Assembly: GCA_012744295.1 (NCBI GenBank)
Contig: JAAYIB010000173.1
Coordinates: 1 to 9,108, forward strand
Source: Acholeplasmataceae bacterium
GTDB lineage: Bacteria; Bacillota; Negativicutes; Acidaminococcales; Acidaminococcaceae
Direction of reading: 5' to 3'
Length of the DNA stretch: 9,108 nt
Each line of letters starts with the position of its first letter. Positions within the stretch are counted from its first letter, which is position 1. Shown piece by piece: positions 1 through 6,187 of this stretch. Both the position numbers and the translations under genes were made by a program. The notes beneath the pieces are model-generated. The model ran no database searches. It was not told the origin of the DNA and saw nothing but the letters and a program-made list of their open reading frames with translations.

Positions 1-807
1 AGAACGGCTCGCCAACACACTTTTTTTGAAATGCTGGGAAATTTTTCTTTTGGCGATTATTTTAAAAAAGAAATTATACCATGGAGTTGGGAGTTTCTGA
101 CCGAAGTGTTGGAAATTCCCGCCGAGAAATTGTGGGTAACTATCTATACGGATGATGACGAAGCCTATCAAATCTGGCGCGAAGCAGTTGGTGTTCCGGC
201 CGAAAAAATAATTCGCATGGAAGATAATTTCTGGGAAATTGGTTCGGGACCCTGCGGTCCTTGTTCGGAAATCCACGTGGATCTCGGTGAAGAAAGGGGC
301 TGTGGCAGCCCTTCTTGTGCCGTTGGCTGCGACTGTGACCGTTATCTTGAAATCTGGAATCTTGTTTTCACACAATATAATCAGAACGATGACGGCACAT
401 ATACGCCGCTGGCCAGTAAAAACATTGACACCGGTGCAGGGCTGGAGCGTCTTGCATCAGTTCTTCAACAAAAGAAATCAAATTTCGAAACCGATCTCAT
501 CTATCCCCTTATTGAGTATGCCGCTAATAAGGGAAACGTTGTTTTCGGAGTTGACGATAAGACCGACGTTTCACTCAAGGTCATTGCCGACCATGCAAGA
601 AGCCTGACCGTCATGATTGGTGACGGCGTACTGCCTTCTAACGAGGGCAGAGGCTATATTCTCAGAAGAATCCTGCGCAGGGCTGTGCGTCACGGTCGCC
701 TGCTGGGTATTGACAGTCTGTTTTTATCAGATGCAGTTGATGTCGCAGCCAAAATATTCGATAGAGTTTATCCGGAACTTGCGGAGAAAAAGGATTACAT
801 TAAATAG
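1..807 (+). CDS. alaS: Alanyl-tRNA synthetase, N-terminal part: 5' end outside window, ends at in-frame amber
   Basis: AlaRS charges tRNA-Ala with alanine in the cytoplasm. The frame is open from base 1 and begins inside class II motif 2 (RQHTFFEMLGNFSFGDYF), so about 65 N-terminal residues lie upstream; the ATG at 31 is internal and is not the start. Other family signatures are GSGPCGPCSEIH from 241, motif 3 GAGLER at 433-450, and the tRNA-recognition segment NEGRGYILRRILRRAVRHGR from 640. The frame stops at TAG 805-807 within DYIK-stop-VVEMEETRF, where family members read straight through. The next codons, in the same frame, continue the protein without loss or insertion, so this is a single-codon interruption and not a frameshift. 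Whether the full enzyme is made depends on whether the TAG is real and whether it is read through. A Q replaces the first H of the RHHTFFEM form I remember. Identity is certain; the functional state is not. Confidence 0.93.
   Translation, partial: RTARQHTFFEMLGNFSFGDYFKKEIIPWSWEFLTEVLEIPAEKLWVTIYTDDDEAYQIWREAVGVPAEKIIRMEDNFWEIGSGPCGPCSEIHVDLGEERGCGSPSCAVGCDCDRYLEIWNLVFTQYNQNDDGTYTPLASKNIDTGAGLERLASVLQQKKSNFETDLIYPLIEYAANKGNVVFGVDDKTDVSLKVIADHARSLTVMIGDGVLPSNEGRGYILRRILRRAVRHGRLLGIDSLFLSDAVDVAAKIFDRVYPELAEKKDYIK
805..807 (+). other. In-frame TAG codon interrupting alaS
   Basis: The codon sits between AAA (Lys) and GTT (Val) at about residue 334 of the full protein, counting the window's first codon as about residue 66 by comparison with E. 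coli AlaRS. Upstream (31-804) and downstream (808-2388) codons share one frame and both encode conserved AlaRS sequence. A single C-to-T change from CAG (Gln) would produce it; AAG or GAG are other one-step sources. It lies in the helical tRNA-recognition domain, not at a domain boundary. It may be a sequencing or assembly error, a true nonsense mutation, a suppressed amber codon, or a gene split. Confidence 0.95.
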
Positions 808-816
808 GTTGTTGAG

Positions 817-2391
817 ATGGAGGAAACCCGCTTCAGGCAAACCTTGCACCAAGGAACAGAAATTCTAAGAGATGAAATGGAAAAGCTGCGGATTGCAGGT
901 GAAAACGTATTAGCGGGAGCCGATGCCTTTAAGCTCTACGACACGTTTGGTTTTCCGTGGGAACTGACCGCAGAGATTTTGCAGGAAAACGGAATGAAAA
1001 TGGACAAGGCGGGTTTTGATGCCGAAATGAAGGCTCAAAGAGAACGCGCGCGTTGCGCACGCCTTGATAAAGACCTGCTGCCAATTGTTTACAATACGAC
1101 CGGCATCGATGAGGAAAAGCTAACCGTGGATGAAGAGGCCAAGGAGTCAACAATTGCGCTCCTGTATGAAATCAACAATCCTCAACCCGTAAAAACCTGT
1201 AATGACGGTGAAAATGTTGCAATTATTCTTGACGTTGCGCCTTTTCATGCCGAAGGCGGCGGGCAAATGGGCGACACGGGCATTTTGACAGCGCCTTCGG
1301 GTGTTGTTGAGGTTGCTAACACAAAGAAGCTGCCAAATGGTATAACTATTCTTCTCGGCCAGGTTGTCGAGGGCTTTGTTACCGTTGGCGATAAAATCAA
1401 AGCAGGCGTTAACAGCAATCGTAAAAACGATATTGCCCGAAATCATACTGCCACGCACTTGTTGCATGCAGCGCTCAAGGATGTTTTGGGGTCTCATGTC
1501 AATCAGGCCGGAAGTTATGTCGGACCGGATCGGCTGCGCTTTGACTTTTCGCATTTCTCCCAAGTATCTGAAGAAGAACTGGAAACAATTGAAAATATTG
1601 TCAATGAACGAATTCTTGACGCAATTGACGTGGACATTGTGGAAACCGAACTTGCCAAGGCCAAGGAGATGGGCGCGACGGCGCTGTTTGGAGAAAAATA
1701 CGGTAATTCGGTACGCGTTGTCAGTGTTCCAGGTTTTAGTATGGAGCTTTGCGGAGGTGTTCACGTTGAGAACACTTCTTACGTCGGTTTGTTTAAAATT
1801 ATATCCGAAGCGAGCAGCGGCGCCGGAATCCGCAGGATAGAAGCCGTGACTGGACATGGAGCCGTTGCCTATGTCAAGGATTTGCAGAAAATCTTGAAAA
1901 CTGCCGCAGGCTCCCTTAAATGTCGCACAGGGGAAATTTTGCCTAAAATTGAAGCCCTTCAGGCAGAGCTCAAGTCTGCTGAGCAAAAGGCCGGAGAACT
2001 GGCCGGAAAATTTGCGGCAGCACAGTTGGAGGAAATTGAAGGCAGCGTAAGTGTTGTTAAAGGCGTCAGAGTTCTTGTTAAAGAAGTTAAAGCAGATAAC
2101 ATAGAGGACTTGAGATCACTTGGCGATAAAGTGCGCGATAAAGTAGGCGGAGTTGTTGTGCTGGCTCATATAGCCGCAGAGGATAAGGTTAATATTTTGG
2201 CTATGGCAACAAAAGAGGCAGTTAAGGCAGGCATTCACTGCGGCAACATAGTCCGTGAAGCAGCGAAGCTTACCGGAGGAAACGGTGGCGGAAGGCCTGA
2301 CATGGCGCAGGCCGGAGGTAAGGATGCGCGCAAGGTTCAAGAAGCACTGCTCGCTTCTCTTGACGTCATAGCTGGACAGATCAAACAATAA
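817..2391 (+). CDS. alaS: Alanyl-tRNA synthetase, C-terminal part: rest of tRNA-recognition, editing and C-Ala domains
   Basis: This continues the alaS frame after the TAG at 805-807. It carries the end of the tRNA-recognition domain (EETRFRQTLHQGTEIL, then AFKLYDTFGFPWELT), AEGGGQMGDTG at the start of the editing region, and the zinc-binding editing site that clears Ser/Gly-tRNA-Ala. That site shows HTATH at 1444-1458 and CGGVH at 1750-1764, so HxxxH and CxxxH are both kept. The C-terminal C-Ala domain carries GGGRPDMAQAGGK at 2284-2322. ATG 817 is the first possible internal start, nine bases after the amber codon, but it has no convincing Shine-Dalgarno sequence (only TAGG of the stop region), so independent translation would need coupling to termination upstream. 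This fragment lacks the catalytic core and could not aminoacylate alone. CGGVH has V where CGGTH is usual. Together with the upstream part it spans about 860 codons, the normal AlaRS size. Confidence 0.93.
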   Translation: MEETRFRQTLHQGTEILRDEMEKLRIAGENVLAGADAFKLYDTFGFPWELTAEILQENGMKMDKAGFDAEMKAQRERARCARLDKDLLPIVYNTTGIDEEKLTVDEEAKESTIALLYEINNPQPVKTCNDGENVAIILDVAPFHAEGGGQMGDTGILTAPSGVVEVANTKKLPNGITILLGQVVEGFVTVGDKIKAGVNSNRKNDIARNHTATHLLHAALKDVLGSHVNQAGSYVGPDRLRFDFSHFSQVSEEELETIENIVNERILDAIDVDIVETELAKAKEMGATALFGEKYGNSVRVVSVPGFSMELCGGVHVENTSYVGLFKIISEASSGAGIRRIEAVTGHGAVAYVKDLQKILKTAAGSLKCRTGEILPKIEALQAELKSAEQKAGELAGKFAAAQLEEIEGSVSVVKGVRVLVKEVKADNIEDLRSLGDKVRDKVGGVVVLAHIAAEDKVNILAMATKEAVKAGIHCGNIVREAAKLTGGNGGGRPDMAQAGGKDARKVQEALLASLDVIAGQIKQ

Positions 2392-2395
2392 GATT

Positions 2396-2427
2396 TAAGG
2401 AAGGGATTTTGTTCCTTCCTTATTTTT
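2396..2427 (+). terminator. Rho-independent terminator of alaS
   Basis: An 11-bp stem (TAAGGAAGGGA at 2396-2406 with TTCCTTCCTTA at 2412-2422, including one G-U pair) encloses a five-base loop and is followed by TTTTT at 2423-2427. It begins five bases after the alaS stop and separates alaS from ireB. Confidence 0.88.
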
Positions 2428-2439
2428 AAGTTGAAAATG

Positions 2440-2448
2440 TGTTAGAAT
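2440..2448 (+). promoter_or_regulatory. Candidate extended -10 promoter for ireB-ruvX
   Basis: TGTTAGAAT fits the TGnTATAAT extended -10 form. A TTGAAA at 2431-2436 looks like a -35 but is only six bases from this -10, too close to act with it; the correctly spaced -35 position falls on the T-tract of the alaS terminator. The -10 ends 27 bases before the ireB ATG, so the leader would be short. Confidence 0.45.
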
Positions 2449-2475
2449 TAAGGCAAGAGAAAAGGAGGTGCGGTG

Positions 2476-2733
2476 ATGACGGACGTTTCTCAAGAAACTA
2501 TGATGTTTACAAGGAAACCGGAGGGCAAGGATGTTGCTATAACAATTGCCGAGGTTTGCAAGGCACTGCAGGAAAAGGGATATAATCCGGTTGATCAGCT
2601 TGCCGGATATCTTTTGTCCGGTGACCCAACTTACATAACCAGTCATGGTGACGCAAGAAGCAAAATCAGGATGTTTGAACGCTATGAATTGATAGAGGAA
2701 CTTGTCATAAACTACCTCGGGGAGAAAAAATGA
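2476..2733 (+). CDS. ireB: IreB family regulatory phosphoprotein (DUF965/UPF0297)
   Basis: The 85-residue protein matches the IreB family (formerly DUF965), with the core LQEKGYNPVDQLAGYLLSGD, then ITSHGDARSKIRMFER and IEELVINYL. In Enterococcus faecalis IreB is a small cytoplasmic protein phosphorylated by the PASTA kinase IreK and acts negatively on cephalosporin resistance. The N-terminal SQET here (S5 and T8) lines up with the TDET segment whose two threonines are phosphorylated in E. faecalis, so kinase control is plausible. The AGGAGG at 2463-2468 lies seven bases from ATG 2476 and four from GTG 2473, so I choose the ATG; starting at the GTG would add one residue. The stop TGA overlaps the ruvX ATG, giving translational coupling. 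The ireB-ruvX pair after alaS is a standard Bacillota order. The family is certain; the physiological role in this organism is inferred. Confidence 0.95.
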   Translation: MTDVSQETMMFTRKPEGKDVAITIAEVCKALQEKGYNPVDQLAGYLLSGDPTYITSHGDARSKIRMFERYELIEELVINYLGEKK

Positions 2734-3167
2734 AAGCCGAAGATTTCCGAGTTTTGGGCCTGGACCTTGGCGAAAGAACGATAGGTGTTGCCCTAAGTGA
2801 CCCCGGTCGGATTCTGGCCGGAGGAGTTGAGACTATTAGAAGGTCTTCATTAGAAAAGGACCTGCAGCGACTGGCAGAAATTGTAACAGCCAACATGGTG
2901 AAAACAATTGTTCTCGGCTACCCTAAAAACATGAATGGTTCAATCGGACCACGGGCACTTCTTGTTCAAAGCTTTGCGGATACGCTGTCGGTAACCTTCC
3001 CTGATTTAAATATTGTTTTTTGGGATGAGCGGCTGTCAACTGTTGCAGCAGAGAAAGTGCTGGTTGCTGCTGACATGCGCCGCGCAAAACGAAAGAAGGT
3101 TATTGACAAGATGGCCGCCGTAGTCATACTGCAGAATTTCCTCGACAGCAGAAAGAAAATCCAATAG
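2730..3167 (+). CDS. ruvX: RuvX/YqgF family RNase H-fold nuclease
   Basis: This 145-residue protein is a normal-length member of the YqgF/RuvX family, an RNase H-like fold proposed as a Holliday-junction resolvase and implicated in 16S rRNA 5'-end processing. Visible motifs are GLDLGERTIGVALSD near the N-terminus (D12 as first acidic metal ligand), VLGYPKNMNGSIGP at about 61-74, FWDERLST with D99/E100, and RKKVIDKMAAVVILQ with D126. All expected acidic residues are present, so it should be active. The start overlaps the ireB stop as ATGA, and the two are probably one transcript. It ends in TAG; if amber were read through, the frame would run 20 more codons to TAA at 3228 and across the DUF1292 promoter. 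I see no terminator behind it. Confidence 0.96.
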   Translation: MKAEDFRVLGLDLGERTIGVALSDPGRILAGGVETIRRSSLEKDLQRLAEIVTANMVKTIVLGYPKNMNGSIGPRALLVQSFADTLSVTFPDLNIVFWDERLSTVAAEKVLVAADMRRAKRKKVIDKMAAVVILQNFLDSRKKIQ

Positions 3168-3185
3168 GGGTGGGTTGCGGCAAGT

Positions 3186-3214
3186 TTGACAGGTGCAGAC
3201 ATATATTATAGAAT
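3186..3214 (+). promoter_or_regulatory. Sigma-A type promoter for the DUF1292 gene
   Basis: A consensus TTGACA at 3186-3191 and a TAGAAT at 3209-3214 are separated by exactly 17 bases. Transcription should start near 3221, leaving a leader of about 27 bases before the ATG at 3248. This is the best-matched -35/-10 pair in the window. Confidence 0.75.
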
Positions 3215-3247
3215 TAGTGAAAACAAATAAATTTGTGAGGTGCGGCC

Positions 3248-3574
3248 ATGGATGAAAAAGAGTTGGAATTGCTGGAAGACGAAGACCAGATCGTAGTAAT
3301 GAGCGATGAAGAGGGCAATGAGTATTATTACAGGGAAGAGATGGTAATTCCTCTTGGCGATAAGAATTTTGCCTTACTGATTCCAATAGGCGAATGTGAA
3401 TGTGATGACGAACAGTGCGTCTGTCATGAGAGCGAGGACGAAGACCCGGATGTATATATAGCGAGAATCGATTTTGATGAGAACGGTGAAGAAGTTTACC
3501 TGGATCCTACGGAAGAAGAGTTTGAAGCTGTCAGAAACGCTTACGAAGAAATGGTTGCGGCTTCTGAAGAGTAA
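3248..3574 (+). CDS. DUF1292 family acidic protein with a cysteine cluster
   Basis: The 108-residue, strongly acidic protein fits DUF1292 (the YrzB family), which in Bacillota sits between ruvX and mltG. Its biochemical function is unknown. Recognisable are the opening IVVMSDEEGNEYYYREEM, the strand KNFALLIPIG, the VYIARIDFDENGEE segment and the closing DPTEEEFEAVRNAYEEM. The mid-protein linker, which as I remember it is usually just Asp/Glu-rich, here holds C50, C52, C57, C59 and H60 (CxCx4CxCH), suggesting a bound metal or a redox site. No signal peptide or membrane segment is seen, so it is probably cytoplasmic. The start is ATG with GAGGTG eight to nine bases upstream. It has its own promoter and terminator and so appears to be transcribed alone. 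Family assignment is fairly sure; metal binding is a guess from the residues. Confidence 0.88.
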   Translation: MDEKELELLEDEDQIVVMSDEEGNEYYYREEMVIPLGDKNFALLIPIGECECDDEQCVCHESEDEDPDVYIARIDFDENGEEVYLDPTEEEFEAVRNAYEEMVAASEE

Positions 3575-3588
3575 AAGATGCTTGTTTT

Positions 3589-3616
3589 GCTGGGTAGATA
3601 TCTACCCAGCATTTTT
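3589..3616 (+). terminator. Palindromic Rho-independent terminator after the DUF1292 gene
   Basis: A perfect 22-base palindrome at 3589-3610 (GCTGGGTAGAT and its exact complement) can fold as a nine-base-pair stem with an ATAT loop. It is followed by ATTTTT to 3616. It lies 14 bases behind the stop codon and ends this single-gene unit. Confidence 0.9.
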
Positions 3617-3661
3617 AAATTTTAACGGTAATTAAAAAGAATATTACGGAGCGGGGAGCCA

Positions 3662-4675
3662 ATGCACAAAAAACATTTAGCAATTCTTATTCTTTCACTG
3701 TTTATTCTTGTCACGGTTTTTGCATACGGCGCCTGGAATAACTATGGCGGCAATGCGGACATGGCTGCCACCGGAAAGGTTGTCGTAGTTATCAGAGCGG
3801 GAATGTCGACCGGTGAAATTGCGGACATGCTTCATAAGAACAACCTGATCAGTTCGCCTGCCTTTTTTCGTATACAGTCGCGGCTTGCAAACCTTGATTC
3901 TTCGATGCAGGCCGGAGAATACGAGTTAGAAGGAGGTATGACGAACGGCCGCATAATAGAGGTTTTTGCCAAAGGCATGGTCAGGCAGTTAAAAATTACC
4001 ATCCCCGAAGGTTTTACGATTGAGCAGATTGCAAGAAAAATCGAAACGGAGGGCTTTGGCAAGGCTGATACTTTTAAGCTTCTGGCAAAAGACTTTGCGC
4101 CTTATGAATATATGAAAAGCGAAAACACCGAAATAACCTACATGGCAGAGGGCTTTGCCTATCCGTCAACATATTATGTCACGAAAGGCGCGACAGAAAA
4201 AGAAATACTCACAATGATGGTAAAGGAATTTGACGCGGCACTGCGGGCTGAATACAGGAAAATGGCACAAGAAAGAAATTTGAACATCAGAGATTTGGTT
4301 AACCTTGCATCACTCGTTGAAAAGGAAGCAATCTTTGCAGACGAAAGGCCGCTGATTGCCGGGGTGTTTTGGAAGAGGCTGCAAATCGGTATGCCTCTTC
4401 AGTCTGACACAACCATTCAATACATTTTGGGGACACAGAAGAGCGAAATTAGTATAGCAGATACAAAAATAAACTCACCCTATAACACATACCAGCATAC
4501 CGGGCTGCCGCCCGGTCCGATTGCTAACCCAGGCCTTGGCAGCATCGAGGCTGTATTAAGACCAAAAGAAACAAAGTTTCTGTATTTTGTTGCAAATCTT
4601 GAAGGACGTCATAATTTTACTGAGACTTATCAGGAACACTTGCGCGAAATTGAAAAAATTCACGGACAACAATAA
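3662..4675 (+). CDS. mltG: Endolytic murein transglycosylase MltG (YceG-like)
   Basis: MltG cleaves nascent peptidoglycan strands at the outer face of the membrane and is thought to set glycan length as a chain terminator. The 337-residue protein begins with a short positive stretch (MHKKH) and one hydrophobic helix at about 7-24, an anchor with the rest outside. A LysM-like region follows (VVVIRAGMSTGEIADMLHKN at 41-60; QAGEYELEGG at 83-92). The YceG catalytic domain has LASLVEKEA with the probable catalytic Glu at E220, then GVFWKRLQIGMPLQSDTTIQ, SPYNTYQHTGLPPGPIANPG at 272-291, and FLYFVAN near the end. Length and motifs are normal. ATG 3662 has GGGGAG upstream. I find no clear promoter in 3617-3661, so it may rely on a weak promoter or on read-through. 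The U32 gene begins 23 bases downstream, probably in the same operon, as in Bacillus where yrrL (mltG) lies near the U32 genes. Confidence 0.95.
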   Translation: MHKKHLAILILSLFILVTVFAYGAWNNYGGNADMAATGKVVVVIRAGMSTGEIADMLHKNNLISSPAFFRIQSRLANLDSSMQAGEYELEGGMTNGRIIEVFAKGMVRQLKITIPEGFTIEQIARKIETEGFGKADTFKLLAKDFAPYEYMKSENTEITYMAEGFAYPSTYYVTKGATEKEILTMMVKEFDAALRAEYRKMAQERNLNIRDLVNLASLVEKEAIFADERPLIAGVFWKRLQIGMPLQSDTTIQYILGTQKSEISIADTKINSPYNTYQHTGLPPGPIANPGLGSIEAVLRPKETKFLYFVANLEGRHNFTETYQEHLREIEKIHGQQ

Positions 4676-4698
4676 CATTTGTATGGAGATGATCAAAT

Positions 4699-5943
4699 TT
4701 GACGGTTGTACTCAACAATAAAAATAAAAAGCCCGAATTGCTTGCACCCGCAGGCAGCATGGAAAAGTTAAGAATCGCACTTTTGTATGGTGCAGACGCG
4801 GTCTACATAGGCGGTACAGAATTTGGACTGCGCGCTTACGCGTCAAATTTTGACATTGCCGAAATTGCCGAGGCGGCCGCTTTTGCCCACGAACTTGGCA
4901 AAAAGGTTTACGTAACTGTCAATATTTTCGCTCATAATAATGACATTGAACGTCTTTCGGATTATCTAAGGGAAATCGCGGCGGCAGGAGTTGACGCGAT
5001 TATTGTTTCAGATCTCGGGGTATTCGACATTGCCAGAAAAACCGTACCTGAACTTGCGCTGCATATAAGCACGCAAGCCAACACAACAAATTGGGCAAGT
5101 GTCGGCGCCTGGGAGAGCTTGGGCGCCGAACGCGTTGTTTTAGCTCGAGAGCTATCCTTGAAGGAAATAGCGCAAATTAAGGAAAAGACGAATATCGAGC
5201 TTGAAGTTTTTGTTCACGGTGCTATGTGCATATCATATTCCGGGAGGTGCTATCTAAGCAGTTATTTGACAGGACGCGACGGAAACAGGGGAGAATGTGC
5301 CCAGCTTTGCAGGTGGAATTATGAAATTATTGAAGCTAACAGGCCGGAACAGTCATTTTCGATAGAAGAGGATGAACGCGGAACTTACATCATGAATTCC
5401 CGCGATCTTTGTCTTTTGGAGCATTTACAGACCCTGTGCGAGTCCGGAATCAAAAGTCTTAAGATAGAAGGGCGCATGAAAAGCGTCCACTATGTCGCAA
5501 CGGTTGTTTCTGTTTACAGAAAGGCGTTAGACGAACTTTATGGTGCTCCTGATACTTTTTCAGTAAAAAAGGAGTGGCGGGAAGAACTGGAAAAAGTGTC
5601 TCATAGGCCCTACTTCGAAGGCTTTGCAGTTTCCAAGCCTGACCAATCGGGACAAGTTTACACTTCCTCAAGCTATATACAAACGCATGATTTTGTCGGC
5701 ATCGTTCTAGAGTACGACTCGGCCGCGTCTCTTCTGACAATTGAGCAGCGCAACAGAGTCAGGGAAGGAGAGGTTTTAGAATTCCTCCAGCCGGATGGTA
5801 CTCATGGCTGCCTTATCTTAACTGAGATGCGTGATGAAGGCGGTGAGTATATTATGGTAGCCAACCGAGCTCAGCAGATCTTCACGGTAAAAACCGAACA
5901 GGTGCTTGCACCATATTCGCTTTTGAGGAGGAAATCGATTTGA
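4699..5943 (+). CDS. trhP: Peptidase U32 family protein, likely tRNA U34 hydroxylase (TrhP/YrrO-like)
   Basis: The 414-residue protein carries the U32 signature FVHGAMCISYSGRCYLSS at 171-188. It also has ELLAPAGSMEKL near the start, ISTQANTTN at 123-131, NSRDLCLLEHL at 233-243 and IEGRMKS at 256-262. Although named peptidases, several U32 members are iron-sulfur hydroxylases; Bacillus TrhP proteins (YrrN/YrrO) and E. coli YegQ use prephenate to make 5-hydroxyuridine at tRNA position 34. By cysteine spacing as in UbiU, C177, C184, C200 and C238 probably bind a 4Fe-4S cluster; C204 is an extra nearby cysteine. The length matches YrrO (about 420) better than the shorter YrrN. The start is TTG 4699 with GGAGAT upstream; no ATG is in frame nearby. 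Its stop overlaps the TTG of the DUF4911 gene. The trmR methyltransferase and second U32 gene found in Bacillus are absent between mltG and this gene. U32 membership is certain; the exact substrate is inferred. Confidence 0.9.
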   Translation: MTVVLNNKNKKPELLAPAGSMEKLRIALLYGADAVYIGGTEFGLRAYASNFDIAEIAEAAAFAHELGKKVYVTVNIFAHNNDIERLSDYLREIAAAGVDAIIVSDLGVFDIARKTVPELALHISTQANTTNWASVGAWESLGAERVVLARELSLKEIAQIKEKTNIELEVFVHGAMCISYSGRCYLSSYLTGRDGNRGECAQLCRWNYEIIEANRPEQSFSIEEDERGTYIMNSRDLCLLEHLQTLCESGIKSLKIEGRMKSVHYVATVVSVYRKALDELYGAPDTFSVKKEWREELEKVSHRPYFEGFAVSKPDQSGQVYTSSSYIQTHDFVGIVLEYDSAASLLTIEQRNRVREGEVLEFLQPDGTHGCLILTEMRDEGGEYIMVANRAQQIFTVKTEQVLAPYSLLRRKSI

Positions 5944-6167
5944 CGCAAGATGACTCAACCGTCTATGCCATGGTAAGCAGGCAGCACATAGCAGCTGTTA
6001 ACTGGATTATGGAAGGTTACGAACACATTGCCCTTGTCAGCACGGTAAACTCCGAAAAGGGCATTATCAAACTAATCTGTACTCCGGATACACGTGTGGA
6101 AGCGCTTGAAATACTGGAGAACCTGCCTTTTTCGTTGGATGTTCTGGAAAAAGTTACCGAAGAATAA
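5940..6167 (+). CDS. Small DUF4911 family protein
   Basis: The predicted protein has 75 residues and no known function. It resembles the DUF4911 family: an N-terminal strand (STVYAMVSRQHIAAVNWIMEGYEHIALVST), a turn (NSEKG), a strand (IIKLICTPDT) and a helix with LEILENLPFSLDVLEK, a small alpha/beta fold without membrane segment or signal. It starts with TTG overlapping the U32 stop (TTGA), and a strong GAGGAGG lies nine bases upstream inside the U32 gene. The ATG at 5950 is in another frame. The overlap implies coupled translation and roughly matched amounts, so it may help or regulate the U32 tRNA-modification enzyme; this is inference from position only. No terminator hairpin follows its TAA, but a new promoter begins 24 bases later. 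Confidence 0.82.
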   Translation: MTQDDSTVYAMVSRQHIAAVNWIMEGYEHIALVSTVNSEKGIIKLICTPDTRVEALEILENLPFSLDVLEKVTEE

Positions 6168-6187
6168 TATGCAAGATTTAAAAAATA

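Noticed and set aside
31..33. ATG at 31 as the alaS start
   Set aside because: It lies inside motif 2 and the frame is open and conserved back to base 1, so the true start is upstream of the window.
1147..1986. Long antisense open frame (279 codons) opposite alaS
   Set aside because: It lies wholly over conserved AlaRS sequence, has no ribosome site, and encodes no recognisable protein; it is a shadow of alaS codon use.
3036..3386. Antisense frame spanning ruvX and the DUF1292 promoter
   Set aside because: It crosses a strong + strand promoter and two real genes; its translation is unlike any family and it lacks a ribosome site.
3627..3648. Imperfect inverted repeat GTAAT...ATTAC upstream of mltG
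   Set aside because: Only five matching base pairs in AT-rich sequence; too weak to call an operator, and no clear promoter accompanies it.
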